The notes under the pieces were generated by a model. The model searched no databases and was not told the origin of the DNA. It worked only from the letters and a program-made list of their open reading frames with translations. Of a DNA stretch of 64,000 nucleotides, positions 27,126 through 39,407 are shown piece by piece. Position 1 is the first letter of the stretch; each line of letters opens with the position of its first letter. Both the position numbers and the translations under genes were made by a program. The DNA comes from Alloalcanivorax marinus (GTDB lineage Bacteria; Pseudomonadota; Gammaproteobacteria; Pseudomonadales; Alcanivoracaceae): the NCBI RefSeq assembly GCF_016906305.1, contig NZ_JADDOL010000004.1:124001-188000 (forward strand), written 5' to 3'.

Positions 27126-29366
27126 TTAATCACCGCGCCGCTCCACTTCCAGCAGGTCCACGTTCTGGAAGCCGCGCGGCAGCTTGGCGCCACGCCGGCC
27201 GCGCTCGCCCAGATAGTGCTCCAGATCGCCGGGCTTGAGGCTCAGGTGCCGCTTGCCGGCACGGATCACCAGCAGGTCCTCGGGCCCCAGCACCTGCACG
27301 TCCTGGACGAACTCGGAACGGTCCGCCACCCGCGCGGAGGGAATCGCCATCATCTTGTTGCCCTTGCCCCGGGCCATCTCCGGCAGGTCGCGCACCGGGA
27401 ACACCAGCAGGCGGCCTTCGTTGGACACCAGCGCGATCAGATCCCGGTCCGGATCCGCCACCCGGCAGGGCGCCAGCACCTTGGCGCCCTTGGGCACATT
27501 GAGCACGTTCTTGCCGGCTTTCTTGTTGGCCAGCAGGTCGCCGTAGCGGACGATAAAGCCGTAGCCCGCATCGGTGCTCATCAGGTAGGCGTCCTTTTCC
27601 TTGCCGATCACCGCCGCCACGAAGTGCGCGCCGGAGGGCGGGCTGACCCGGCCGGACAGCGGCTCGCCCTGCCCGCGCGCACTGGGCAGGGTATGGGTGG
27701 GCAACGAATAGCTGCGCCCGGTGGAGTCCAGGAAACACACCGGCTGATTGGACTTGCCCTGGGCGGCGGCCAGGAACTTGTCGCCGGCCTTGTAGCTGAG
27801 GCCGGCGGCGTCCACGTCGTGGCCCTTGGCGGCACGGATCCAGCCTTTCTCGGAGAGCACCACGGTGACCGGGTCGGCGCCCACCAGATCGGTTTCGTCC
27901 AGGGCCCGGGCCTCGGCACGCTCGACCAGCGGAGAACGGCGCTCGTCGCCGTATTTCTCCATGTCCTCTTCCAGTTCGGAGGCGATCAGCTTCTTCATTT
28001 TCGCCGGCGAATCCAGGGTCGCCTGCAGGTGCGCCCGTTCCTCGGCGAGCTCGTCCTGCTCACCGCGGATCTTCATTTCCTCCAGCTTCGCCAGGTGGCG
28101 CAGTTTCAGCTCCAGGATCGCTTCCGCCTGCAGATCGCTGAGCCCGAAACGTTCCATCAATACCGGCTTGGGCGCGTCCTCCCGGCGGATGATCTCGATC
28201 ACCTCGTCGATGTTCAGGTACGCCGCCAGCAGACCTTCCAGGATGTGCAGCCGGTCCAGCACCTTGTCCAGGCGATGCTGCAAGCGACGGCGCACGGTGA
28301 CCAGCCGGAACTGCAGCCATTCGTTGAGAATGGTGTCCAGGCTTTTCACCTGGGGCCGGTCGTCGATGCCGATCATGTTCAGATTGACCCGGTAGTTTTT
28401 CTCCAGGTCGGTGCTGGCGAACAGGTGGCTCATCAGCTGTTCCACGTCCACCCGGTTGGAGCGTGGCGTGATCACCAGGCGGGTGGGGTTTTCGTGGTCG
28501 GACTCGTCGCGCAGGTCGCTGACCATGGGCAGCTTTTTCTTCTGCATCAGGTCGGCGATCTGCTCCAGCACCTTGGCGCCGGACACCTGGTAGGGCAGCG
28601 CCGTGACCACGATGTCGTTTTCCTCGCGCTCGTAAACGGCGCGCTGCTTGAGGCTGCCCTTGCCTTCCGCGTACATGCGGATGATGTCGTTGCGGGGCGT
28701 GACGATTTCCGCTTCGGTGGGAAAGTCCGGGCCCTGGATGTGTTCCAGCAGATCGTCCAGCGACGCGCCCGGGTCCTTGAGCAGGTGTATGCAGGCCCGC
28801 GCCACTTCCTTCAGGTTGTGGGGCGGAATGTCCGTGCTCATGCCCACGGCGATGCCGGTGGTGCCGTTGAGCAGCACATTGGGCAGACGCGCCGGCAGCA
28901 GCTTGGGCTCGTCCATGGTGCCGTCGAAGTTGGGCACCCATTCCACCGTGCCCTGGCCCAGTTCGGAGAGCAGCACTTCCGCGTACGGGGCCAGCTTGGA
29001 TTCGGTGTAACGCATGGCGGCGAACGACTTGGGATCGTCCGGGCTGCCCCAGTTGCCCTGCCCGTCCACCAGCGGATAGCGGTAGCTGAACGGCTGCGCC
29101 ATCAGCACCATGGCTTCGTAGCAGGCGGAATCGCCGTGGGGGTGGAACTTACCCAGCACGTCGCCCACGGTGCGGGCGGACTTCTTGTATTTGGCGGTGT
29201 TCTTCAGGCCCAGCTCGCTCATCGCGTAGATGATGCGCCGCTGCACCGGCTTCAGGCCGTCGCCGATTTTCGGCAGGGCCCGGTCCATGATCACGTACAT
29301 GGAATAGTCCAGGTACGCTTTTTCCGTGTAGTCCCGGAGGGACAGATCTTCGAAATCGTCAGCCAT
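27126..29366 (-). CDS. parC: DNA topoisomerase IV subunit A
   Basis: ParC is the DNA-cleaving subunit of topoisomerase IV, needed for chromosome decatenation. The 746-residue protein has the winged-helix/tower core and a C-terminal beta-pinwheel. The active-site tyrosine is Tyr120 in AAMRYTES, the same number as E. coli. Quinolone-resistance positions read Ser80 and Glu84 ([10 protein letters not shown]), the sensitive wild-type state. It lies downstream of parE in the same orientation, separated by 96 bases that hold a long hairpin. Confidence 0.97.
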   Translation of the reverse strand: MADDFEDLSLRDYTEKAYLDYSMYVIMDRALPKIGDGLKPVQRRIIYAMSELGLKNTAKYKKSARTVGDVLGKFHPHGDSACYEAMVLMAQPFSYRYPLVDGQGNWGSPDDPKSFAAMRYTESKLAPYAEVLLSELGQGTVEWVPNFDGTMDEPKLLPARLPNVLLNGTTGIAVGMSTDIPPHNLKEVARACIHLLKDPGASLDDLLEHIQGPDFPTEAEIVTPRNDIIRMYAEGKGSLKQRAVYEREENDIVVTALPYQVSGAKVLEQIADLMQKKKLPMVSDLRDESDHENPTRLVITPRSNRVDVEQLMSHLFASTDLEKNYRVNLNMIGIDDRPQVKSLDTILNEWLQFRLVTVRRRLQHRLDKVLDRLHILEGLLAAYLNIDEVIEIIRREDAPKPVLMERFGLSDLQAEAILELKLRHLAKLEEMKIRGEQDELAEERAHLQATLDSPAKMKKLIASELEEDMEKYGDERRSPLVERAEARALDETDLVGADPVTVVLSEKGWIRAAKGHDVDAAGLSYKAGDKFLAAAQGKSNQPVCFLDSTGRSYSLPTHTLPSARGQGEPLSGRVSPPSGAHFVAAVIGKEKDAYLMSTDAGYGFIVRYGDLLANKKAGKNVLNVPKGAKVLAPCRVADPDRDLIALVSNEGRLLVFPVRDLPEMARGKGNKMMAIPSARVADRSEFVQDVQVLGPEDLLVIRAGKRHLSLKPGDLEHYLGERGRRGAKLPRGFQNVDLLEVERRGD

Positions 29367-29392
29367 GATTACTCGCTATGCTCGTTGGCTTG

Positions 29393-29446
29393 CACGCTTT
29401 CACGCCAGCACGCACCACGCTTTTTGCGTGCCAGCGTGAAAGCGTG
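29393..29446 (-). repeat. Long intercistronic hairpin between parE and parC
   Basis: Two 22-base arms (29393-29414 and 29425-29446) are reverse complements at 20 of 22 positions around a ten-base loop. On the transcript from parE toward parC this would form a strong stem-loop. No T-run follows it, so it is more likely an RNA-stability, attenuation or REP-type element than a full terminator. Confidence 0.75.
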
Positions 29447-29462
29447 TCACGTGCAAGCGGTC

Positions 29463-31349
29463 TTACACTTCAGCCAGGTTGCCTTTCTGTTCCAGCCAGA
29501 CCTTGCGGTCGGAGGCGCGCTTCTTGCTGAGCAGCATGTCCATCAGCTGGTGGGTGTCGTCGGCGCCGTCCACGCTGAGGCGCACCAGCCGCCGGGTGTC
29601 CCGGGCCATGGTGGTCTCGCGCAGCTGCATGGGGCTCATTTCGCCCAGGCCCTTGAAGCGGGTAACACTGACCTTGCCGCGCTTTTTCTCCGCCTTGATG
29701 CGGTCCAGCACGCCGGCGCGCTCTTCCTGATCGAGGGCGTAGTACACGTCCTTGCCCACGTCGATGCGGTACAGCGGCGGCATCGCCACGAACACATGGC
29801 CGCCACGCACCAGCGACGGGAAGTGACGCAGGAACAGGGCGCACAGCAGGGTGGCGATGTGCAGCCCGTCGGAGTCCGCGTCGGCCAGGATGCACACCTT
29901 GCCGTAGCGCAGACCGGTGAGATCGTCACTGCCGGGTTCGATACCCAGGGCCACGGCGATGTCGTGGATTTCCTGGCTGCCCAGTACTTCCGCCGGGTCC
30001 ACCTCCCAGGTGTTCAGGATCTTGCCGCGCAGCGGCATGATCGCCTGATAAACCCGATCACGGGCCTGCTTGGCGGAGCCGCCGGCGGAGTCCCCTTCCA
30101 CCAGGAAAATCTCGGTCTGCGCCGGGTCGTCGCTGGTGCAGTCCGCCAGCTTGCCGGGCAGCGCCGGGCCGCTGACCACTTTCTTGCGGGTCACCTTCTT
30201 GGCGGCGCGCAGGCGCTTCTGGGCGTTGTTGATGCACAGCTCGGCAAGCCGCTCGGCTTCATCGGTGTGCTGGTTCAGCCACAGGGAGAAGGCGTCCTTG
30301 ACCACCCCGGACACGAACGGCGCGGTCTGCCGGGAGCTGAGCCGCTCCTTGGTCTGGCCGGCGAACATGGGGTCCTGCATTTTCACGCTGAGCACGTAGC
30401 AGGCCCGGTCCCAGATGTCCTCCGGGGTCAGCTTGACGCCACGCGGCAGCAGGTTGCGGAATTCACAGAATTCGCGCATCGCTTCCAGCAGCCCGGAGCG
30501 CAGGCCGTTCACATGGGTGCCGCCCTGGGCGGTGGGGATCAGGTTGACGTAGGACTCGGTGACCAGCTCGCCGCCTTCCGGCAGCCACACCACCGCCCAG
30601 TCCACCGCTTCGGTGTCGGCGCTCATGGCGCCGTCGAACGCCTCGGCGGGCACCCGCTCCCAGCCCCGGGTGCTGTCCATCAGGTATTCCACCAGGCCGT
30701 CGGCGAATTCCCAGGTTTCGCTTTCCCCGGTCTGCTTGTTGTCCAGGGTCACGTTCAGCCCCGGGCACAGCACCGCCTTGGCGCGCAGCAAATGGCGCAG
30801 GCGCGACACCGAAATCTTCGGCGAGTCGAAGTATTTCTCGTCCGGCCAGAAGCGCATGATGGTGCCGGTGTTGCGCTTGCCCACCGTGTCGATCACTTCC
30901 AGGTCGCTGACTTTCTCGCCGCCGCCGAATTCCATTCGGTGCAGCTGGCCGTCCCGTTTGACCAGTACTTCCAGCTTCTTCGACAGGGCGTTGACCACCG
31001 ACACGCCGACCCCGTGCAGGCCGCCGGAGAACTGGTAGTTCTTGTTGGAGAACTTGCCGCCGGCGTGCAGGGTGGCGAGGATCACTTCCACGCCGGGCTT
31101 CTTCTGCACCGGGTGCGGGTCCACGGGCATGCCGCGGCCGTCGTCCTCCACCTCGATGCCGCCGTCCGCCAGCAGCGTCACGCGGATGCTCTTGGCGTGG
31201 CCGGCCAGGGCCTCGTCCACGGAGTTGTCCACCACTTCCTGGATCAGGTGGTTGGGACGGCTGGTGTCGGTGTACATGCCCGGGCGTTTGCGCACCGGTT
31301 CCAGGCCCGAGAGGACCTCGATGTTTTCAGAGGTATAGGTGTTGCTCAT
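29463..31349 (-). CDS. parE: DNA topoisomerase IV subunit B
   Basis: ParE is the ATPase subunit of topoisomerase IV. The 628-residue protein has the GHKL ATP site (EVVDNSVDEALAG near residue 40, GRGMPVD near 73, GGLHGVGVSVVN near 108). Its TOPRIM domain has EGDSAGG near residue 412 and the acidic DADSDG. AGGACA precedes the ATG. yqiA lies 28 bases upstream in the same orientation, matching the E. coli yqiA-parE order. Confidence 0.97.
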   Translation of the reverse strand: MSNTYTSENIEVLSGLEPVRKRPGMYTDTSRPNHLIQEVVDNSVDEALAGHAKSIRVTLLADGGIEVEDDGRGMPVDPHPVQKKPGVEVILATLHAGGKFSNKNYQFSGGLHGVGVSVVNALSKKLEVLVKRDGQLHRMEFGGGEKVSDLEVIDTVGKRNTGTIMRFWPDEKYFDSPKISVSRLRHLLRAKAVLCPGLNVTLDNKQTGESETWEFADGLVEYLMDSTRGWERVPAEAFDGAMSADTEAVDWAVVWLPEGGELVTESYVNLIPTAQGGTHVNGLRSGLLEAMREFCEFRNLLPRGVKLTPEDIWDRACYVLSVKMQDPMFAGQTKERLSSRQTAPFVSGVVKDAFSLWLNQHTDEAERLAELCINNAQKRLRAAKKVTRKKVVSGPALPGKLADCTSDDPAQTEIFLVEGDSAGGSAKQARDRVYQAIMPLRGKILNTWEVDPAEVLGSQEIHDIAVALGIEPGSDDLTGLRYGKVCILADADSDGLHIATLLCALFLRHFPSLVRGGHVFVAMPPLYRIDVGKDVYYALDQEERAGVLDRIKAEKKRGKVSVTRFKGLGEMSPMQLRETTMARDTRRLVRLSVDGADDTHQLMDMLLSKKRASDRKVWLEQKGNLAEV

Positions 31350-31377
31350 AGATGTCCTAAAAAACGCCGCGGGCGGG

Positions 31378-31962
31378 TTACAGCTCTATTCCGCAAAAGC
31401 GCAACACTAGCGGAACAAAGGCGTCGAAGTCATCAAAGCCGTGACTGCCGCCCAGCCCGCGGTAGAGGTGGCAGTCGGCGTAGTATTCCCAGCCGTCCCG
31501 CCAGTCCAGGGATTCGTCGCCGGTCTGGGTGAGCAGCAGCAGCTGCTCCGGCCGCTCGATCACCGGCACCTCGTAATGGCGCAGCTGCGCCACCCAGGCC
31601 GGGTCGAGCCGGTAGGCCTCGCCGGTGTGGTAGTTATGATTGATACCTGTGTATTTGTCCAGTAGTCGCCAGGGCCGCACCGCCGGATTGACCAGCGCCG
31701 CGCGCAGGTCATGATGCGCGGCCAGCCAGGTGGCGTAGAAGCCGCCCAGGGACGAACCGAGCAGCGCACAGGGGCCGGCGGCGGCCAGGGTGGCTTCCAG
31801 CAGCGCCATGGCGCGGCGCGGTTCCGGGGGCAGGGCCGGGATGTGCAGCCGGTCGGCGGCGCCGGCTTGCTCGAACACCCGGCGCAGCACGCCGGCCTTG
31901 AACGAGGCCGGCGAACTGTTGAACCCGTGGATGTAGATCAGGCTGGTGGCCGGTACGCTCAT
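31378..31962 (-). CDS. yqiA: YqiA/YcfP-family esterase
   Basis: This is a small alpha/beta hydrolase of 194 residues with the nucleophile elbow GSSLGG near residue 70, an oxyanion segment IHGFNSS near the N-terminus and the catalytic histidine in GGSHGFDDFD near the C-terminus. E. coli YqiA is an acyl-CoA/palmitoyl esterase encoded just upstream of parE, as here. The ATG at 31962 (MSVPATSLIYIHG) fits the family; the frame also opens 25 codons earlier. It is divergent from the Na/Pi cotransporter gene. Confidence 0.9.
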   Translation of the reverse strand: MSVPATSLIYIHGFNSSPASFKAGVLRRVFEQAGAADRLHIPALPPEPRRAMALLEATLAAAGPCALLGSSLGGFYATWLAAHHDLRAALVNPAVRPWRLLDKYTGINHNYHTGEAYRLDPAWVAQLRHYEVPVIERPEQLLLLTQTGDESLDWRDGWEYYADCHLYRGLGGSHGFDDFDAFVPLVLRFCGIEL

Positions 31963-32121
31963 GGTTTCGCCGTGGGCTGCGGAATCGGACGCCAAGGGTA
32001 CCGGGCCCGGCCACGCCCGGCCACTCCCTCCCGCCAAAGGTCGGTCCCCGCCGCCGCCCGTGCCGTGCTATAACCGTTTTATGACAATCGTTGATCAAGG
32101 AGGCCGCCACCAAGGCATGCC

Positions 32122-33768
32122 ATGCTGACGTTGATGCACCTGGTGTCCGCGGTGGCACTGTTGGTCTGGGGCACGCACATCGTGCGCACCGGCGTGTTGC
32201 GCGTGTACGGCGCGCGGCTGCGGCGCTGGCTGGGCGGGCGCATGAACCGGGTGGTGGCGTTCGGCGCCGGCACCGGTGTCACCGCCCTGGTGCAGAGCAG
32301 CAACGCCACCGCCCTGCTGGCCAGCGGCTTCGTCGCCGACGGCCTGATGCCACTGGCCACGGCGCTGGCGATTCTGCTCGGCGCCGACCTGGGCACCGCG
32401 CTGATGGCGCGGGTGCTGACCCTGGATCTGTCGTGGCTGTCGCCGCTGCTGGTGATCGTCGGCGTGCCGCTGTTCCTGTCGCGCAAGCAGAGCCGCGCCG
32501 GTCAGTTGGGCCGGGTGGCCCTGGGCCTGGGCCTGATTCTGATGGCCCTGGAACAGATCATCACCGCCATGGGGCCGATCACCGAGGCCCGCGGCGTGCA
32601 GGTGCTGTTCGCGTCTCTGACCGGTGACCTGTTGCTGGACGCCCTGGTGGGCGCCCTGTTCACCCTGATCACCTGGTCGAGCCTGGCGGCGGTGCTGCTC
32701 ACCGCCACCCTGGCCGCCACCGACGTGCTGTCGCTGCCGGTGGCGCTGTCACTGGTGGTCGGCGCCAACGTGGGCAGCGGCCTGCTGGCGCTGATGAACA
32801 CCAGCCTGCACAACGTGGCCGGGCGCCGGGTGGCGCTGGGCAATCTGCTGTTCAAACTGCTCGGCCTGGCCCTGGTGCTGCCGTTAATTCCGCTGCTGGC
32901 GCAGCGGATGCCGGCCCTGCCGTTCGACAACCAAGACCTGGTGATTGGCTTTCACGTGGCCTACAACGGGCTGCGCTGCGTGCTGTTTCTGGCGCTCACC
33001 GGCCCCATGGCGCGGCTTACCCGGCGGCTGATGCCGGACCGCCCGGACGGCGCCGATGACCGCGCCCGGCCGCGCCACCTGGACCCGGATGCCCTGGACA
33101 CGCCGCGGCTGGCCCTGGCCAACGCCACCCGCGAGGTGCTGCGCATGGGCGACACCGTGGAAACCATGCTCGACGCCATCGTCGAGGCGCTGCGCAACGA
33201 GCGGGTGGGCAGCGACCGCGACCTGGGCGCCCTGGACGACGAACTGGACGAGCTGTACACCGGCATCAAACTGTACCTGGCCCGGGTGTCCCGGGCCCAG
33301 CTGCAGGAGAGCGACCGGCGCCGCTGGTCCCAGGTGGTGGAGATGAGCATCAACCTGGAGCAGGCCGGCGATCAGATGGAGCACATGATGGAGAAGGTGC
33401 GCGACCGCAAGACCGCCCGCCGCCGCTCGTTCTCCGACAGCGGTCTGCAGGAGTTGATCGACCTGCATGGTCTGCTCAAGGCCAACCTGCGACTGGGCCT
33501 GTCCGTGTTTCTCAGCGGCGACGAGGAAAGCGCCCGCCAGTTGCTGATGGAGAAGAACCGCTTCCGCGCCCGCCAGCGTCAGCTGTCCCACGCCCATCTG
33601 GAGCGGCTGCATCGCAAGGTGGTGGAAAGCATCGAGACCAGCTCCCTGCATCTGGAGCTGATCGGCGACATGAAGCGCCTGAATTCACTGTTCTGCGCGG
33701 TGGCGTTTACCGCCCTGGAAGGGCTGGAGGACGAGGGCGACCGGCGAGGGCGACCGGCCCCTCAGTAA
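32122..33768 (+). CDS. Na/Pi cotransporter family protein with PhoU-like C-terminus
   Basis: This 548-residue inner-membrane phosphate carrier of the NptA/YjbB type has eight or nine hydrophobic segments in residues 1-300. These include the family's QSSNAT motif (about 55-60) and the matching second repeat, TWSSLAAVLL. A helical PhoU-like cytoplasmic region (about 320-540) follows. It probably moves phosphate, possibly outward, to buffer cell phosphate. It is encoded opposite to its neighbours, splitting the yqiA-cpdA adjacency known from E. coli, and its last seven bases overlap cpdA convergently. Confidence 0.88.
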   Translation: MLTLMHLVSAVALLVWGTHIVRTGVLRVYGARLRRWLGGRMNRVVAFGAGTGVTALVQSSNATALLASGFVADGLMPLATALAILLGADLGTALMARVLTLDLSWLSPLLVIVGVPLFLSRKQSRAGQLGRVALGLGLILMALEQIITAMGPITEARGVQVLFASLTGDLLLDALVGALFTLITWSSLAAVLLTATLAATDVLSLPVALSLVVGANVGSGLLALMNTSLHNVAGRRVALGNLLFKLLGLALVLPLIPLLAQRMPALPFDNQDLVIGFHVAYNGLRCVLFLALTGPMARLTRRLMPDRPDGADDRARPRHLDPDALDTPRLALANATREVLRMGDTVETMLDAIVEALRNERVGSDRDLGALDDELDELYTGIKLYLARVSRAQLQESDRRRWSQVVEMSINLEQAGDQMEHMMEKVRDRKTARRRSFSDSGLQELIDLHGLLKANLRLGLSVFLSGDEESARQLLMEKNRFRARQRQLSHAHLERLHRKVVESIETSSLHLELIGDMKRLNSLFCAVAFTALEGLEDEGDRRGRPAPQ

Positions 33769-34568
33769 CCTTTCACGGTGAGATCGACGTTGAACTCGAT
33801 GCCTTCCACCCGGCTCACGGCGGTGTCGATGCGGCCGTCCGGCCACAGATCCAGCCAGCGGTAGCCGGGGCTGGCGTCGTCCACCGCGAAGTCGTCGCTG
33901 CCGGGTTTGAACTGCACGCAGGTGCTGGGCACCGCCAGCAGGCGCACACCGTTGCGCTCGGCGTCGTACTCCTGGTGCACATGGCCCCAGAGAATGCCAC
34001 GCACCCGGGGATGGGCGTCGATCACCGCAAAGAACCGCTCGGCGCTGGCCACCAGCTGGGTGTCCAGCCAGCGGCTGCCCATCGGCACCGGATGATGATG
34101 CAGACACACCAGCACGTGCTCGCCCCGCGCCGACGCCAGCGCCTGGTCGAGAAAGCTGAGATCGTCGTCGAACAGTTCTCCGGGCACCTCGCCGGGAATG
34201 GTGGAATCGAGCAGCACCAGGGTCCAGGGCCCCTCCTCCGCCACGCACGGGCTGATGCGACCGGCCTGGCCACTCAGGGCACGCAGCATCGGGGCCGGCT
34301 TGTCGTGGTTGCCTTCCAGCCAGTAGATCGGTGCCTCGAGCACCGCCAGGGTTTCTTCCAGGCGTTGATAGGATGGGTAGGAACCGTCCTGGGACAGGTC
34401 GCCGGTGGCGACCACGAAATCCGGCACCGGGCGCTCCTGGCGCACCCGCTCAAGCACTTTCTCCAGGCTGAACTGCGTGTTCAGACCCAGCAACCTGCCG
34501 TCGCGGTCCGCGAACAGGTGAAAATCGGACAACTGCACCATGCGCAGCGGTTGCACCGGTTGCGTCAA
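33762..34568 (-). CDS. cpdA: 3',5'-cyclic-AMP phosphodiesterase CpdA
   Basis: CpdA is a class III, metal-dependent phosphodiesterase that lowers cAMP. The 268-residue protein has the calcineurin-like ligands in order: LSDFHL (residues 13-18), GDLSQDGS, GNHDKP, LHHHPVPMGS and WGHVHQEYD. Its place between yqiA and yqiB is the E. coli order. Its presence implies cAMP signalling, relevant to the CRP/Vfr-like site at 16685. The 216 bases upstream (34569-34784) hold only a short CAAGA/TCTTG repeat at 34595-34614 and no clear promoter. Confidence 0.93.
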   Translation of the reverse strand: MTQPVQPLRMVQLSDFHLFADRDGRLLGLNTQFSLEKVLERVRQERPVPDFVVATGDLSQDGSYPSYQRLEETLAVLEAPIYWLEGNHDKPAPMLRALSGQAGRISPCVAEEGPWTLVLLDSTIPGEVPGELFDDDLSFLDQALASARGEHVLVCLHHHPVPMGSRWLDTQLVASAERFFAVIDAHPRVRGILWGHVHQEYDAERNGVRLLAVPSTCVQFKPGSDDFAVDDASPGYRWLDLWPDGRIDTAVSRVEGIEFNVDLTVKGY

Positions 34569-34784
34569 AGCCCCGCTCCCGTCCTTTTCTCAATCAAGAT
34601 GGTCTTGGTCAAGATCGTCGTGATCCCCGCGTTCGTGGCGACGCCACCGCGGGCCCCCAGTCAAAAACCGCCGGCATCCTCCCCGGGGAGACCAGCGGCC
34701 CTATGATTATCGTCGGGTACGGTTATAGCGAAGATGGTGGCGGTTTGCCAGGAAGGGCGTTCGGATTCCGGAACCAATCCGCAG

Positions 34785-35239
34785 TCAGTCGCCGGTGGTG
34801 CCGGAGCGGCGCCAGGGCGGCGCGGCGTCGCGGCCGTGGTCGTGCACATGGGCCAGCCACTCACCGAGAAAGCGGTTCCACTGGGCCTTCTCGTCGCGCT
34901 GGTGCATCTGCGAGTTGGGATAGGGGTAGCGGGCCTGCACGCGGCGGAACGGGCTGGCCTCGGTGACCTCGGCAAGCCGCGCGTCGTGATAGAGCCGCAC
35001 GGTCAGGCGCGGCGCCGGCATGGCGTCGTGCAGGGCCTGGTCCTGCAGGCGCAGGGTGGTGGTGTAGGGCGAGCGTTCCAGCACGCGGATGTGGACGGTG
35101 CGCGGGCGCCCGCGGCCAAGCGCCAGATCCAGGCTGTCCCGTTCGCCCAGGGCGCGGATAAACGGCAGCAGGCGGGCGTAGTTGGATTCGCACTGGGCCA
35201 TCAGGTCGCGAAAGTTCAGCCGGTAGCGGCGGGCGTTGC

Positions 35240-35243
<4 letters not shown>
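34785..35243 (-). CDS. yqiB: DUF1249 protein YqiB
   Basis: This 152-residue soluble protein of the DUF1249 family starts MSNARRYRLNFRDLMAQCESNYARLL-like and includes the conserved LSxRLYHDA-type strand and YPYPNSQMHQRDEKAQWN segment. Function is unknown. It overlaps nudF by four bases (ATGA at 35240-35243), so it is translationally coupled. The nudF-yqiB-cpdA order is conserved with E. coli. Confidence 0.9.
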
Positions 35244-37864
<2,621 letters not shown>

Positions 37865-37967
37865 CCGCACCCGTGTGACCGGAACCGGTAGGCAACAGGA
37901 GTGTCAATCCCTTTTACTTGCCATTACCATACTGGCCAGTTCACCTTTAAAAAAACCGTTACCAACC

Positions 37968-39407
37968 ATGGACAATGCAATGAAGCGGAGCCCGATAACG
38001 CCCCTGAGTCTGCTGCTGGCCACCCTGGCCGCGGGCGGCGCCCAGGCCGCGGACCTCACCAATGTCGCCAACGCCGCCTGGGATTACGACGGTACCTGGC
38101 GCGCCGACCGCCAGACCTGGGAAGCGGATCAGGAAACGCTGGTACAGGGGCGGGCCGCGCTGCTGCCGACCATCGATGCCAGCCACCGCCATTCGGAAAT
38201 CAACCAAACCTACGAATCGACGGGTGACCTGGAGATAGACGGTAGATCCCGTTCCACCTCGGTGACGCTAACGCAACCGCTGTTCCGCCTGGATGCCTTC
38301 TACGGCTACAAGGAAGCCAAGTCGCTGACCTCCGTAGCCCAGGCCGAGTTCTACCAGTCCCGCCAGGATTTCGTGCTGCGCGTGGCGCAGGGCTACTTCG
38401 GCGTGCTGCGCGCCTGGGACACCCTGGTGTCCGCCCAGGCCGAGGAGAAGGCGATCAGCCGGCAGCTGGAACAATCCCAGGAACGTTTCGATGTGGGCCT
38501 GGTGGCCAGCACCGATGTGGAAGAAGCGCGCGCCGCCTACGACCTGGCCCGGGTGAACCTGATCGTCGCCGAGCAGGAATTCGATATCGCCCGCGACCAG
38601 TTAGAAACACTCACTGGTCGTAAATGGGAGACGCTGGCGGAGTTGCGCGACGATCTGCCGATGGAGGGGCCGCAACCGTCAAAAATGAACGCCTGGATCG
38701 ATAAGGCCGCGTACCAGAATCCGCAGATTCTCGCCGCCCGCTACAGCGCCAAAGCAGCGGGTTTTACGGCCGACCGACAACTGGGGGCCATGCTTCCAAA
38801 GGTTCAGTTGTTCGCTGAGTATCAACACAACCACAATACCGATCCAAGCGTCTCGGGGGGCGACCCCGGCAATCAACTCACGCAATTCTACTCGACGCAA
38901 CCGGACACTAATTCAAAGACTATCGGCATTGAAGTAACCGTGCCGCTGTTCCGCGGTGGCGGCCTCAACAGCCAGCGCAAGCAGGCGGCCCTGCTCGCCG
39001 ACGCCGCCGGCCAGCGGTACCAGCAGACGATCCGCGACATCAGCCAGCAGGCGCGCACCTTCTACCGCACCGTGGAAGCGGACGCCCTGCGCGTGGAAGC
39101 GCGCCGCCAGGCGATCCGCTCCACCCGCTCCGCCCTGGAAGCGACCCAGTCCGGCTACGAGGTGGGCACCCGCAACGTGGTCGACGTGCTCAACGCCCAG
39201 CAGGCGCTGTACGCCGCCCAGCGGGACTACGCCAACGCCCGCTACGACTACATCCTGGACACCCTGACGCTGAAGTCCGCCGCCGGCGAACTGGACGTGG
39301 AGGATCTGGTGGCGGTGAACGACTGGCTGTCCGGCCAGGAAACCCTGGACCTCTACAACCCGGACCTGGAAGGCCAGAGCGAAGCGCAGATGTTCAGCCC
39401 GCGCTGA
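37968..39407 (+). CDS. tolC: TolC-family outer-membrane efflux channel
   Basis: This outer-membrane trimeric channel for type I secretion and RND/MFS efflux has about 479 residues. It has a signal peptide ending near AQA|ADL and two repeats rich in long amphipathic helices, with TLTQPLFRLDAF and EVTVPLFRGGGL marking the repeated beta-strand turns. P. aeruginosa has a TolC-type gene (opmH) in the same thiC neighbourhood, and E. coli tolC adjoins nudF. The start could be the ATG at 37968 or 37980; ribosome sites are weak for both. The 3' end overlaps waaA convergently by 55 bases. Confidence 0.92.
   Translation: MDNAMKRSPITPLSLLLATLAAGGAQAADLTNVANAAWDYDGTWRADRQTWEADQETLVQGRAALLPTIDASHRHSEINQTYESTGDLEIDGRSRSTSVTLTQPLFRLDAFYGYKEAKSLTSVAQAEFYQSRQDFVLRVAQGYFGVLRAWDTLVSAQAEEKAISRQLEQSQERFDVGLVASTDVEEARAAYDLARVNLIVAEQEFDIARDQLETLTGRKWETLAELRDDLPMEGPQPSKMNAWIDKAAYQNPQILAARYSAKAAGFTADRQLGAMLPKVQLFAEYQHNHNTDPSVSGGDPGNQLTQFYSTQPDTNSKTIGIEVTVPLFRGGGLNSQRKQAALLADAAGQRYQQTIRDISQQARTFYRTVEADALRVEARRQAIRSTRSALEATQSGYEVGTRNVVDVLNAQQALYAAQRDYANARYDYILDTLTLKSAAGELDVEDLVAVNDWLSGQETLDLYNPDLEGQSEAQMFSPR

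Noticed and set aside
27126-29366. Quinolone-resistance mutation in parC
   Set aside because: Ser80 and Glu84 are the sensitive wild-type residues.
27216-31532. 1438-codon plus-strand open frame opposite parC and parE
   Set aside because: Antisense shadow of two clearly identified topoisomerase genes with no domain of its own.
34595-34614. CAAGA-TCTTG-CAAGA mini-repeat upstream of cpdA
   Set aside because: Arms are only five bases; this is likely by chance.
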